Assembly (NCBI RefSeq): GCF_042655435.1 | Contig: NZ_JBHSMG010000002.1 | Location: 496,001 to 560,000, forward strand | Direction of reading: 5' to 3' | Origin: Lysinimonas soli | GTDB taxonomy: Bacteria; Actinomycetota; Actinomycetes; Actinomycetales; Microbacteriaceae | Length of the DNA stretch: 64,000 bases | In this document: one piece after another, positions 45,095 to 53,906 of the stretch | Numbering within the stretch: position 1 is the first letter of the stretch | Layout of the letters: each line of letters begins with the position of its first letter | The notes under the pieces: model-generated | What the model saw: the letters and a program-made list of their open reading frames with translations, nothing else | What the model was told of the DNA's origin: nothing | The model's database searches: none | Made by a program: the position numbers and the translations under genes

Positions 45095-45784
45095 ATGAAC
45101 GACATCGTCACGACGTTCTCGAACCTGCTCCCGGGATTCTGGCTGACTCTGCGGATGGCCGCCGCGAGCGCGGGGGTGGGAATCCCGCTCGGATTCCTCG
45201 CCGGCCTCCTGCTCACCAGCCACCGCAGAGCCCTCCGCTATCCGGTGATCGTGCTGGTCGAGATCTTCCGGGGCTTCCCGGCCCTGCTCACCCTCTATCT
45301 CCTGTACTTCGGACTCGAGCGGATCGTGCTCATCGACATGTTCACCGCTGTCGTGATCGCCTTCGGCGTCACCGCAGGCGCGTACTCGGCGGAGATCTTC
45401 CGCGCCGCGATCACCAGCGTGCCCCGAGGCCAGCTCGAGGCCGCCGCGGCGCTCGCGCTTCCACGCGCCCGCACCGTGTGGTCGATCGTCGTGCCGCACG
45501 TGCTCCGGGTCGCGGTCCCGCCCATCATCGGGATCGTCATCCTGGTCTTCCAGGGGACAGCGCTCGCCTACGCGATCGGAGCGAAGGAACTGCTCGGTTC
45601 CGCGTTCTCAACCGGCATCATGACCGGCAGCCTGTTCCCCCAGTTGATCGCCGCGTCGATCCTCTACCTGCTCGTGACCGTCGCCCTGACGGGACTCGAA
45701 CGTCTGGCCGCGCGGCGCGCGGCGCGCATAGCCGGAACCTCGACACCGATGACGAGACGGGCGCTCGTCATCGCGGAGACCTGA
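45095..45784 (+). CDS. Amino-acid-type ABC transporter permease 2
   Basis: 229-aa second permease of the HisQM type, with the EAA loop GQLEAAAALALPRARTVWSIVVP and about five helices. ATG 45095 directly follows the stop of permease 1 (1 bp gap). The C-terminal tail is basic and threonine-rich. Confidence 0.9.
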   Translation: MNDIVTTFSNLLPGFWLTLRMAAASAGVGIPLGFLAGLLLTSHRRALRYPVIVLVEIFRGFPALLTLYLLYFGLERIVLIDMFTAVVIAFGVTAGAYSAEIFRAAITSVPRGQLEAAAALALPRARTVWSIVVPHVLRVAVPPIIGIVILVFQGTALAYAIGAKELLGSAFSTGIMTGSLFPQLIAASILYLLVTVALTGLERLAARRAARIAGTSTPMTRRALVIAET

Positions 45785-45835
45785 CCCGCCCGAACCTGCA
45801 CCGCAATCCCATCACTCGAAGAAGAGGAAACAACC

Positions 45836-46699
45836 ATGCCGATTTCAGTCAAGAAGACCGCCATGGCGGCGGTCATGCTCGCCGCCATGTTCGCACTGGC
45901 CGCGTGCTCAGCCCCCGCGTCCGCACCGACGCCCAGCTCGACCGCCACGGGGTGCACCCCCAAGCACACCTTCGACACCGTCACGCCAGGCACCCTGACG
46001 GTGGCCGGCATCAACGCCCCGCCGAAGTTCTACGCGCCGAGCGCCGACGGGCCGTTCACGGGTATCGATGGTCCGCTGATCGTGCGGTTCGCCGCAGAGA
46101 ACTGCCTGACCCTTGTCGTCAAGCCGATGACGGGTGCCGCTGCCGTTCTCGACCTGAGCACGGGAAAGTCCGATCTCATGATCGGCGGGATCCTCAAGAG
46201 CCCCGCCCGGGCCAAGCAGTTCGGTCAGACGAACGGCCAGCTGACCTACGAGACCATGGGCATCAGCTCCAAGGCCGGCTATGACACCATCGATGCGCTC
46301 AAGGGCAAGAAGGTCGGCATCCAGTCCGGATCGTCCTACACGGATCCGCTGAAGGCTGCGATCGGAGCGGACAACGTCGTCGAGTATCAGAGCGACGTGA
46401 ACGCCTTCCAGGATCTGATCTCCGGTCGCATCGACGCGACCGCCCTGACCAGCCTCCAGGGGATCTACCTGAGCGCGCAGCACCGAGGCTTCCCCACCAA
46501 GCTGGTCAAGAACGATCCTGCGTACCCCGATCTGACCAGTGTCACGGGTACCGACTGGCCGCACGCCAAGACCGCCACCGCGCTGAAGGCCGCCGTAGAC
46601 GACTTCTACAAGCAGATCCATGCCGACGGAAGCCTCCTCAAGGACCTCAAGGCCAACCACATCCCGAATCTCAACTTCTACGTCAGCGGGAAGCGCTAG
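45836..46699 (+). CDS. Amino-acid-type ABC transporter substrate-binding lipoprotein
   Basis: 287-aa lipoprotein (SBP family 3 fold). The signal ends in LAAC (Cys about residue 24). TVTPGTLTVAGINAPPKFYAP is the usual first strand, followed by YDTIDALKGKKVGIQSGSSY and a C-terminal helix. The ligand pocket is not diagnostic. Given the neighbouring FAH and ketopantoate-reductase-like enzymes the ligand may be an organic acid rather than an amino acid. Confidence 0.88.
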   Translation: MPISVKKTAMAAVMLAAMFALAACSAPASAPTPSSTATGCTPKHTFDTVTPGTLTVAGINAPPKFYAPSADGPFTGIDGPLIVRFAAENCLTLVVKPMTGAAAVLDLSTGKSDLMIGGILKSPARAKQFGQTNGQLTYETMGISSKAGYDTIDALKGKKVGIQSGSSYTDPLKAAIGADNVVEYQSDVNAFQDLISGRIDATALTSLQGIYLSAQHRGFPTKLVKNDPAYPDLTSVTGTDWPHAKTATALKAAVDDFYKQIHADGSLLKDLKANHIPNLNFYVSGKR

Positions 46700-46774
46700 A
46701 CCCGCGTCGTCCCGGACCACACCCGGCTGAGCGTCGTCGTGTACCTCAGCGCCTCATCGAACAAGGAGAAAAGC

Positions 46775-47671
46775 ATGAAACTCGTCACCTATGGTCCGCC
46801 CGGCGGAGAACTGCCCGGAGTGGTCGAAGAGGGTGGTTCGGTCGTCGCGCTCGCACCTGCGCTCAGCCGGGCCGGGATCCGCATCCTGGACATGGGCCAA
46901 CTGCTGGCGGTCTGGAGCGCCGTGCGCCCGGTCGTCGAGCTGGCCGTCGAAGACCCGCAGAGTGAGCGGATTCCCGCGGATTCGGTCCGCCTCGGCCCAC
47001 CCGTCCCGCGTCCCGGCAAGATCCTCGCGATTGGCCTGAACTACCCGACGCACACCGGTGACTCGCTCGGCGCGACGACATCCGAGTCGCAACCGGTCGT
47101 CTTCATGAAGACGCCCAACAGCCTGTCGGGACCCAGCGACACGGTGATCCTTCCCCGCCAGTCGACCCAGGTCGACTACGAGTTGGAACTCGCGGTCGTG
47201 ATCGGGAAGGCGGGATCGCACATCGCTCGCGCTGACGCATTCGACCATGTGGCCGGGTACATGATCTCCAACGACGTGTCCGCGCGGGATGTCGCGTTCG
47301 GGCCCGGCCTGGAATACCCGATGCAGTTGCAGATCGTACGTGGTAAGGGGTTCCCTACCTTCTGCCCGACGGGGCCGTGGCTGGTCACGGCGGATGAGGT
47401 CCCCGAACCGGGACGGCTGAAGCTGCAGCTGTGGGTGAATGACGAGCTTCGCCAGGACGGCAACACGAGCGAGATGTCCGTCGACATCCCGGGTCTCATC
47501 GAGTCCATCAGTTCGAGCATGCCCCTTCTGCCGGGCGACATCGTGCTGACCGGGACCCCCGCGGGTTGTGGATTCTTGTTCGATCCACCTCGTTACCTGG
47601 CGGATGGTGACATGGTCAAGGCCGCCGTCCCGGGTCTCGGCGAGATGGCCTTCGAGGTGCGCGATGAATGA
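46775..47671 (+). CDS. Fumarylacetoacetate hydrolase family protein
   Basis: 298-aa metal-dependent enzyme. The FAH C-terminal domain (about residues 80-295) shows ILAIGLNYPTHTGDS, PVVFMKTPNSLSGPSD, the metal site VDYELELAVVIG, ISNDVSARDV and LLPGDIVLTGTPAGCGF. Family reactions include acylpyruvate hydrolysis, 2-keto-3-deoxy sugar acid hydrolysis or dehydration, and oxaloacetate decarboxylation. ATG 46775 has AAGGAG upstream. It overlaps the next gene by 8 bp. Confidence 0.88.
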   Translation: MKLVTYGPPGGELPGVVEEGGSVVALAPALSRAGIRILDMGQLLAVWSAVRPVVELAVEDPQSERIPADSVRLGPPVPRPGKILAIGLNYPTHTGDSLGATTSESQPVVFMKTPNSLSGPSDTVILPRQSTQVDYELELAVVIGKAGSHIARADAFDHVAGYMISNDVSARDVAFGPGLEYPMQLQIVRGKGFPTFCPTGPWLVTADEVPEPGRLKLQLWVNDELRQDGNTSEMSVDIPGLIESISSSMPLLPGDIVLTGTPAGCGFLFDPPRYLADGDMVKAAVPGLGEMAFEVRDE

Positions 47672-48647
47672 GTCGACCGCTGAGTCGCCGAAGAGCATCG
47701 TGATCATCGGATGCGGGGCTATCGGGGGCACTTTCGCCGCCCACTTGGCGAACTCCCCTGCGAAGGTCACGGTCGTCGATCTGTCGGAGCCGATCCGTCA
47801 CGCGGTGATGGCCTCAGGATTGACGATCACCCATTCCGACGGGCGCGAGGAGTCCGTCTCGGTCGACATCCGAGGGTCCTTCGAGGGCATCGAACAGCCC
47901 GACATCGTGTTCTTCTTCGTGAAGACGGTGCACAACCAGGCCGCCGCCCGCGACGCAGCGGGACTGATCGGCCCGCATACCGTCGTGGCCACCGTGCAGA
48001 ACGGGATGGGTCACGGCGACGTGCTGTCGGGGATCGTCCCGGCCGATCGCCTCGTCGTCGGAGTGACGTCGGAGGGCGCGAACATGCTCACCCCCGGGCA
48101 CGTGTCGCACTATGCCAAGGGCGCGACCAAGGTCGGCCCGTGGAGGAAGGAGAGCTCCCTCGAATCCGCTGAGTTGGTCGCCGACGTGCTGAACAGCGCG
48201 GGTCTCACTGCCGTAGCCACTGACGCTACCGAGAATGCGATCTGGACCAAGTTGGCGATGAACGCGGCCTACTCCTCCGTGTCCGCTCTGACGAGGCTCA
48301 GCATGGAGGGGCTGGGCGACAGCCCAGAACTCTGGCGGCTCTGCGAGGACGTCGTCCGTGAGAACGTCGCCGTGGCGATCGCCAGCGGCGCTTTCGTCGA
48401 CGTCGACGAAGTGCTCGGCATGGCCAACAGGCTGTACGCCGGCATCAAGAAGGACGGGATCATCGCCGGCAAGGCGTCGATGCTGCTCGACGTGGAGGCG
48501 CGACGCCCCACGGAGGTCGACGCTTTCAATGGTGCGATCCTCAGGGAGGCTGCTCGCAACGGAGTGGATGCGCGTTTGAACGCGATCCTCTTCGCCCTCA
48601 TCAAGGGTCTTGAGGACAGCTGGAGGATCGATGCCGGGTCCGCATAA
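47664..48647 (+). CDS. Ketopantoate-reductase-like NAD(P) oxidoreductase
   Basis: 327-aa member of the ApbA/PanE family. The N-terminal Rossmann motif IVIIGCGAIGGTFAAHLA is at residues 12-29, the FFFVKTVHN stretch with Lys near 91-99, VQNGMGHGDVL near 112-122, and WTKLAMNAAYSSVSALT contains the catalytic Lys. In a catabolic operon such proteins more often act on another 2-oxo or hydroxy acid than on ketopantoate. It overlaps FAH by 8 bp and the aldolase start by 17 bp. Confidence 0.86.
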   Translation: MNESTAESPKSIVIIGCGAIGGTFAAHLANSPAKVTVVDLSEPIRHAVMASGLTITHSDGREESVSVDIRGSFEGIEQPDIVFFFVKTVHNQAAARDAAGLIGPHTVVATVQNGMGHGDVLSGIVPADRLVVGVTSEGANMLTPGHVSHYAKGATKVGPWRKESSLESAELVADVLNSAGLTAVATDATENAIWTKLAMNAAYSSVSALTRLSMEGLGDSPELWRLCEDVVRENVAVAIASGAFVDVDEVLGMANRLYAGIKKDGIIAGKASMLLDVEARRPTEVDAFNGAILREAARNGVDARLNAILFALIKGLEDSWRIDAGSA

Positions 48648-49395
48648 CGGGCTGCGTGCGCGACTCTCGGCCGCGGAGCCTCTCGGCGCGGCCTTGTTGA
48701 CGATTCCGGATCCCGGGATCGCGGAGGTGCTCTCGGCCTCCGGATTCGACGTGGTAATCATCGACGGCGAGCACGGCCCGTTCACGCTCGCGTCGATGCG
48801 CGCGTGCGTGGTCGCGATGGCGTCATCGAGTGTGCACATCGTGGTCCGTGTTGCCGGACACGACGAGGTCCTGATCAAGTCGGCGCTCGAACTGGGCGTT
48901 GACGGCGTGATGGTGCCTCGGGTCGAGACCGCTGAGGAAGCGGTGCGGATCTCACGGTTCAGCCGGTACCCGCCGCACGGGAGCCGGGGAGTGGGGATCT
49001 CCCGGGCGACAGCGTACGGAGCCGACCTCGTCGGGCAGGTGGATCGAGCTGACTCGAGCACAGCCGTGATGGTGATGATCGAGAGCAGAGCCGGGCTGGA
49101 GAACGCCGCCGCGATCGCTGCGGTGGAAGGGATCGATGCCCTCATCGTCGGGCCGGTCGATCTGGCGGTCGAGATGGGATCGCCGATCGGTGCCGGCTCG
49201 GACGCCGTCGATGCCGGCTATCAGCGGGTCATCGATGCAGCGCGCACATCAGGCATCTCCGCCGGGGTCGGTGGGAATCCTCGTGTCTGGCGCGTTCGCG
49301 GAGCGTCCTTCTTCATGACCTTCGTCGATGTCGTGAGTCTGAGCTCGGCGGCTCGGGCGGAGGCGACAGCATTGAGGGCGGCCATCGACTCGTAG
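48631..49395 (+). CDS. HpcH/HpaI family pyruvate-dependent aldolase (copy 1)
   Basis: 254-aa class II aldolase that reversibly cleaves 2-keto-3-deoxy or 4-hydroxy-2-oxo acids to pyruvate and an aldehyde. IIDGEHGPF carries the catalytic-region His, GVDGVMVPRVET the substrate loop, VMIESRAGLEN the metal Glu, and EGIDALIVGPVDLAVEMG the metal Asp. ATG 48631 lies inside the previous gene's end, with GGAGGA upstream. It ends 2 bp before the convergent regulator gene and closes the first catabolic block. Confidence 0.88.
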   Translation: MPGPHNGLRARLSAAEPLGAALLTIPDPGIAEVLSASGFDVVIIDGEHGPFTLASMRACVVAMASSSVHIVVRVAGHDEVLIKSALELGVDGVMVPRVETAEEAVRISRFSRYPPHGSRGVGISRATAYGADLVGQVDRADSSTAVMVMIESRAGLENAAAIAAVEGIDALIVGPVDLAVEMGSPIGAGSDAVDAGYQRVIDAARTSGISAGVGGNPRVWRVRGASFFMTFVDVVSLSSAARAEATALRAAIDS

Positions 49396-49397
49396 GT

Positions 49398-50525
49398 TCA
49401 GATCGTCGGGGGACGCAGAGCCCGAACCCGGCCGCCCCCCTCGTGGACGACCACCTGCCCGTCGAGCTTGTTCTGCAGAACCAGTTCAAGGCGCGAGCGC
49501 GCCCCGGTCTTGTGCAGAACAGAACTGACGTGCTTTTCGACGGTCTTGATCGCGATATCGAGGGCGACCGCGATCTGACGGTCGGACTGGCCGAGCTCCA
49601 TGAGCGCGCGGACCTCTCGTTCGCGCGCGGTCAGCGCGTTCTCGGAGGACGTCACATGAAGGTCGGGCCGTGCCGTCCGGTGCGAGGCCCGCACCGCCTG
49701 ACCTCGGATGGCGGCCTCGACCGCGTTCGCGATGGTGCGGCCATCGTTCGCTGCATCCACGCACAGGTAGGCGCCGCTCGCGAATGCGCGCTCCAGGAGG
49801 TCGTGCGTTGTCCAGGGCGTGCTGACCACGATGACCGGCATGTCCGGCCTGATCCGCACGAGTTCGGCAATCAACGGCGGGGCAGCTTCTTCGAAGCCGA
49901 GGCCGACGAGAGCGATCGTCGGCGCTGACCAGCGCACGAAGTCGATGGCTGCGGCTGGAGTGCCGACTTCGCCGAGGATGCTGATCGACATGTCGGCCCG
50001 GGAGATGATCGAGCCCAGCCCGGCCCGCAACGCAGGTCTCGACTCGGCGACGAGCACCTCGACGCGCTGCTGGAACCTCGTGGTGAAGGGCTCGAGCGGG
50101 AAGGTCGCCTTGACGCTGGTGCCCCAGGTCGGCGTTGAGGAGATCTCGAGCGCGGCGGCCTGCGAGAGCGCTCGCTCCTTCATCATCCGGATACCGTGGG
50201 TCGATTCGATCCGCTGTGCGGCCTGATCGAATCCGACGCCATCGTCCTCGATCATGACGCAGAGGGATGCTTCGGTCTGAAGGATCCCGACCCGGATCCG
50301 AGTTGCTCGTGCGTGCCTTGTGACATTCGTGATCGCCTCATCGACCAGCAGATAGGCGGTCTGAAAGAGTTCCGGATCGAGAGGGGCGCTCGCGGAGAAC
50401 GGACAGATGAGTTCGACGGAATGCGATCCCGCGAGCGTCTGCAGCCGCTCGCGGATCGCGTCTTCCAAGGTCAGCGAGTAATGGCCGCCCGCGCTCGCGG
50501 TTCGGTGCTGTGACTGCTGCGCCAT
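49398..50525 (-). CDS. Fused HATPase, pseudo-receiver and LuxR-type HTH regulator
   Basis: 375-aa protein with an unusual order. Residues 50-145 form a NarL-kinase-type HATPase (N box LLVDEAITNVTRHA, G1 IEDDGVGFD, G2 HGIRMMKERA), but no dimerisation histidine domain precedes it. Residues 155-276 have a receiver fold in which the acidic pair is ES, the phosphoacceptor position is Gly208 (PTIALVGLGF) and the conserved Lys is Val256, so it cannot be phosphorylated in the usual way. Residues 296-355 are a complete LuxR helix-turn-helix (LTAREREV, IKTVEKHVSSVL). It is convergent with the aldolase and probably regulates the flanking operons. Cytoplasmic, with no membrane segment. Confidence 0.8.
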   Translation of the reverse strand: MAQQSQHRTASAGGHYSLTLEDAIRERLQTLAGSHSVELICPFSASAPLDPELFQTAYLLVDEAITNVTRHARATRIRVGILQTEASLCVMIEDDGVGFDQAAQRIESTHGIRMMKERALSQAAALEISSTPTWGTSVKATFPLEPFTTRFQQRVEVLVAESRPALRAGLGSIISRADMSISILGEVGTPAAAIDFVRWSAPTIALVGLGFEEAAPPLIAELVRIRPDMPVIVVSTPWTTHDLLERAFASGAYLCVDAANDGRTIANAVEAAIRGQAVRASHRTARPDLHVTSSENALTAREREVRALMELGQSDRQIAVALDIAIKTVEKHVSSVLHKTGARSRLELVLQNKLDGQVVVHEGGGRVRALRPPTI

Positions 50526-50594
50526 TGCCGCACCCCTCGAAGGTTCGTTTCAGGAACTCTACTGAACGCGCGTTCGGTTGAGAACCGAGGGAGG

Positions 50595-51116
50595 TCACTC
50601 CGCCGCGGCTGCGGTTCCGACGATGACCGCGCGCCCGAGGGTGTGCGGAATGATCGCGGCGTGCAGCATGGCCAGGCTGGTCTCGGCAGGGAGGTCCAGT
50701 GAGGCGACGTCGAGCGCGGTCGCCGCGACGAAGTAGCGGTGAGTTCCCGTTCCCGCCGGCGGCTGCGCGCCGACATACCCCGCCACTCCGAAGGAGTTGG
50801 ACAGCGCGGTGCTCCCTCCGGGCAGACGCGACCCGTCGGGTGTCCCCGCGCCGGCCGCGAGACCGCCCCCGTCTGCCGGCACGACAACAGCCCAGTGCCA
50901 GAAGCCCCCGGGAACCGGTGCGTCGGCGTCGAAGACCGTCACGAGCACCCCGCGGGCGTTCTCGGGAAGGCTCGCCCAGGTCAGGGCGGGGGAGTCGCCG
51001 GCCGTGGTCTCGGAACCCCACGCGGTCGAGGGCAGCGCGCCACCCGAAGCGAAATCGGGGCTGGTCAGCTCGAACGTGCCGGTGGGGATCGCGTTTTGGT
51101 AGGGGTTGTAGCTCAC
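50595..51116 (-). CDS. YbhB/YbcL (PEBP) family protein
   Basis: 173-aa phosphatidylethanolamine-binding-protein fold. It has FELTSPDF, SPALTWASLPENARGVLVTVFDADAP (ligand site DxDxP, read in two stretches), FWHWAVV, and GTGTHRYFVAATAL. No signal peptide is seen. GTG 51116 has GGAGA 5 nt upstream. It is divergent from a marR gene across a shared operator, so expression is probably MarR-controlled. The function of bacterial members is unclear. Confidence 0.88.
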   Translation of the reverse strand: MSYNPYQNAIPTGTFELTSPDFASGGALPSTAWGSETTAGDSPALTWASLPENARGVLVTVFDADAPVPGGFWHWAVVVPADGGGLAAGAGTPDGSRLPGGSTALSNSFGVAGYVGAQPPAGTGTHRYFVAATALDVASLDLPAETSLAMLHAAIIPHTLGRAVIVGTAAAAE

Positions 51117-51132
51117 GATGGTCTCCAATCCA

Positions 51133-51155
51133 TTTATACAGTTTACCTGTATAAA
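51133..51155. promoter_or_regulatory. MarR operator (9-bp perfect inverted repeat)
   Basis: TTTATACAG (51133-51141) and CTGTATAAA (51147-51155) are perfect mirror arms around a 5-nt spacer; a third TATACAG half-site is at 51161-51167. It overlaps the likely -10 of the PEBP gene (TATAAA on the minus strand) and lies upstream of marR, whose own leaderless -10 TAGAGT is at 51198-51203. Confidence 0.7.
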
Positions 51156-51209
51156 AGGACTATACAGACAAACTGCACATTCGACCAGTCCTCTGGATAG
51201 AGTCGACGC

Positions 51210-51653
51210 ATGGACGAGCAATCGGGGTTGGGCGAGGAACTTCGCGCGGCGATCGGCGAGCTGGTCCGCGCCACACGCGTGGAGGATGCGCTCCCGGCGA
51301 ACCAGGCGGCAGCACTGGGTCTGTTGGAGCGCGACGGTCCGAAGACGACTGCTCAACTCGCCGAAGGATGCCGCATCCGCCATCAGTCGATGACCGCCAT
51401 CGTCCAGCATCTCGCGGCGCGCGGCGAGGTCGGCAGCTCGCGGCATCCGGAGGACGGACGCGCGCAATTGGTGACGCTCACCGAGGCGGGCCGCCGGGCG
51501 GTCGCGCGCGACAGGCAGAACCGGGCGGCCCGTCTCGACGACGTGATCGCCACTCGGCTGAGCGACGACGAGAAGGAGCAGCTGAGGCGGGCGATCCCCC
51601 TCATCTCCCGTCTCGCGTCGGTCGGGACGGAGCCGAAGCGGAGTCGCGCCTAG
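51210..51653 (+). CDS. MarR-family regulator
   Basis: 147-aa winged-helix regulator. It has TTAQLAEGCRIRHQSMTAIVQHL as recognition region (read in two stretches), HPEDGRAQLVTLTEAGRRAV as the wing, and a C-terminal dimer helix. ATG 51210 is preceded by TAGAGT with a 6-nt gap (leaderless). It is divergent from the PEBP gene, its probable target, and overlaps the convergent lysR by 4 bp. Confidence 0.88.
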   Translation: MDEQSGLGEELRAAIGELVRATRVEDALPANQAAALGLLERDGPKTTAQLAEGCRIRHQSMTAIVQHLAARGEVGSSRHPEDGRAQLVTLTEAGRRAVARDRQNRAARLDDVIATRLSDDEKEQLRRAIPLISRLASVGTEPKRSRA

Positions 51654-52549
51654 GTGCCGACGAAGGTGGACGCCAACAGGATGTCGCGGAAGTTCGCAGC
51701 CGTGATGTCCTCCCAGGCCGCAGAGGTGGCGATGTAGAACTCGGCCGGCTCCGCGGAGGTTCGGAGCGAGAGGTAGCAGACACCGTGCATGCCGATCCTG
51801 CGGGTGCTCGACGGCAGGATGGCTACCCCGAGCCCCATGGAGACCAGAACGACGATCGTAGAGAGATTCGGTGCCTCGTGGGTGATGTCGGGCGCGAATC
51901 CCTCCGACCAGCACAGTTCGGTCACGTGCTGGTACAGCCCGGATCCGCTCGCCTTGGGCGTGCAGATGAACGAACTCCCGCGGAGCTCGGACACGCCGAT
52001 CGAGGTCAGTGCGGCCAGCGGATCCGTGTCGGGCACCGCGACCACCAGGTGATCGTCGGCGAGCTTGGAGAGCGTCACCGACGGCAGAACGGCTCCTCGC
52101 GGCTTGTGGACGAGCCCCACCCCGAGCTCGCGGTTCGCGAGCGCGTTGATCTGGCTCATCGAATCCATCTCGGTGAGGGAGACGTTGACGCCCGGGAACC
52201 GGGCTCGGAAATCACGAACGGCCGTCGGCAGGGGATCGAGCAGCAGCCCGGATTGGGTGAAGCCGATCCGCAACTCCCCCGCCTCACCCCGAGCGGCCTT
52301 CCGGGTATTCTGCATCGCGCGCTCCGCTGCAGCCAGGGTGAGCAGGGCCTCGGAGTAGAACTCGCGGCCAGCCGCGGTGAGCTTCACGAACTGGCGGGTG
52401 CGCTCGAACAGCTCGTCGCCGATCTCCTGTTCGAGCTGTTTGATCTGCAGGCTCAGGGGCGGCTGACTGATGTTGAGGCGCTCGGCGGCGCGCCGGAAGT
52501 TCAACTCCTCGGCGACCGCGACGAAGTACTTCAGGTGCCGCAACTCCAC
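51650..52549 (-). CDS. LysR-family regulator
   Basis: 299-aa regulator. The N-terminal helix-turn-helix (residues 1-60) reads LRHLKYFVAVAEELNFRRAA with RLNISQPPLSLQIKQLE; the C-terminal part is the two-lobed effector domain (about 88-290, ELRIGFTQSGLL). GTG 52549 has CAGGAGGT 4 nt upstream. It is divergent from the sugar-type ABC operon at 52752, with an inverted LysR box between. It probably activates that operon in response to its substrate. Confidence 0.9.
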   Translation of the reverse strand: MELRHLKYFVAVAEELNFRRAAERLNISQPPLSLQIKQLEQEIGDELFERTRQFVKLTAAGREFYSEALLTLAAAERAMQNTRKAARGEAGELRIGFTQSGLLLDPLPTAVRDFRARFPGVNVSLTEMDSMSQINALANRELGVGLVHKPRGAVLPSVTLSKLADDHLVVAVPDTDPLAALTSIGVSELRGSSFICTPKASGSGLYQHVTELCWSEGFAPDITHEAPNLSTIVVLVSMGLGVAILPSSTRRIGMHGVCYLSLRTSAEPAEFYIATSAAWEDITAANFRDILLASTFVGT

Positions 52550-52589
52550 GGGACCTCCTGTGGCAGGTGTCGGGCGCGGGCGCCTCGAC

Positions 52590-52608
52590 TGATAGGCGCA
52601 AGCTATCA
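52590..52608. promoter_or_regulatory. LysR box (TGATAG-N7-CTATCA)
   Basis: Perfect 6-bp inverted repeat with a 7-nt spacer that includes the T-N11-A core expected of LysR-type sites. It is centred about 50 bp upstream of the lysR start and 150 bp upstream of the binding-protein gene. Confidence 0.55.
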
Positions 52609-52751
52609 CGAGCACCATCAAGTTGGTATTGGAGATGTCGGAAAGTCTCACGCACACTGAACATGCCCTCGACCTGCCCCGTCATCCCAGCACGGGCACG
52701 GAGCGAGAGCCGTCGTCCGCATATCCATTCAATGAAGAATCAGGAAATCCG

Positions 52752-53906
52752 ATGCCCCGATCGTCCCGAAAATTCGCCGCCATCGCGCTCGCGGCGGCCG
52801 CCATCACCGTCCTCGCCGGATGCAGTTCGCCCAGCCACTCGTCTAGCTCGCCGTCGGCATCGTCGCAGTCCTCGGCAGCCGGAGTCGCGGCGGCGCAGGC
52901 AGCCCTCACCAAGGCGGAGGCCGTCCCGAGCTACACGGCTCCCGGGCCCGCGTTCGACGCGGCGAAGGCCGCAGGCAAGCATGTCTTCTACATCCCCCAG
53001 ACCAGCAATGTCCCGTTTGTCGTGGCGGTGCAGAAGGCCCTCTCGAAGGTCGCTGCGACGGCGCACGTCGATCTCACCGTGTGGCCCACGACGGGCAAGT
53101 CCACCGAGTGGGTGCAGGGCATCGAGACCGCGATCTCGCAGAAGGCCGACGCCATCATCCTGGGCGCATCGCCGGATGCTTTGGCGCCGCAGCTGGCCGA
53201 GGCGGCCGCGGCGAAGATCCCCGTCATCGTCCTGCACCAGTACGACACGTCGATGACGCTGCCCGCCAACGTCAAGGCGTTCGCGTTCGCCCCGTTCGTG
53301 CCGGCAGCCAAGCTGCTGGCGGACTACGCGGTCGCCAGCACCAAGGGCTCCGCCGATGTTCTCGTGATCACCTCGAATGAGCTGAAGCCCTCGCCCCCGA
53401 TGGCTGCCGCCGTCTCGGCGGAACTGACGTCGACGTGCCCGAAATGCACCGACACGGAAGTGAACGTGGCCGCTGCCGACTGGGGTTCGAAGATGCAGAG
53501 CTCTGTTCAAGCCGCGCTGCTTCGCGACCCGAAGATCAATGTGGTGATCCCGCTGTTCGACAGCTCGAGTCAGTTCGTCACCGCGGCAATCACGGCGGCG
53601 GGCAAGGCCGACAGTGTCAGCATCGCCACGTTCAATAACACGCCCTTCGTGCTCGACCTGATGCAGAAGGGCAGCCCTGTGAAGATGGATGTGGGGGAGA
53701 GCATCAACTGGATCGGGTACGCCGCGATGGACCAGGTGCTGCGGGTGCTGTCCGGGGTCAAACCTCTGACCAACGAAAGCGCGCCGCTGCGGGTATTCAC
53801 GACCAAGAACGTGTCGGTCGTGGGAAGTCCGTCGGACAATGAGAAGGGCTACAGCACCTCCTACGTCAATGGGTACCTCAAGCTGTGGGGGCTCACGTCC
53901 AAGTGA
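52752..53906 (+). CDS. Ribose-type ABC transporter substrate-binding lipoprotein
   Basis: 384-aa lipoprotein. The signal ends in VLAGC (Cys about residue 24), followed by a Ser-rich linker. The periplasmic-binding-protein fold (PF13407 type) has KHVFYIPQTSNVPF as first strand, WVQGIETAISQKADAIILGASPDA, and VVIPLFDSSSQFVTAAITAAG. Sugars, sugar acids and polyols are typical ligands. ATG 52752 follows CAGGAAATCCG. It is the first gene of the second catabolic operon. Confidence 0.87.
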   Translation: MPRSSRKFAAIALAAAAITVLAGCSSPSHSSSSPSASSQSSAAGVAAAQAALTKAEAVPSYTAPGPAFDAAKAAGKHVFYIPQTSNVPFVVAVQKALSKVAATAHVDLTVWPTTGKSTEWVQGIETAISQKADAIILGASPDALAPQLAEAAAAKIPVIVLHQYDTSMTLPANVKAFAFAPFVPAAKLLADYAVASTKGSADVLVITSNELKPSPPMAAAVSAELTSTCPKCTDTEVNVAAADWGSKMQSSVQAALLRDPKINVVIPLFDSSSQFVTAAITAAGKADSVSIATFNNTPFVLDLMQKGSPVKMDVGESINWIGYAAMDQVLRVLSGVKPLTNESAPLRVFTTKNVSVVGSPSDNEKGYSTSYVNGYLKLWGLTSK

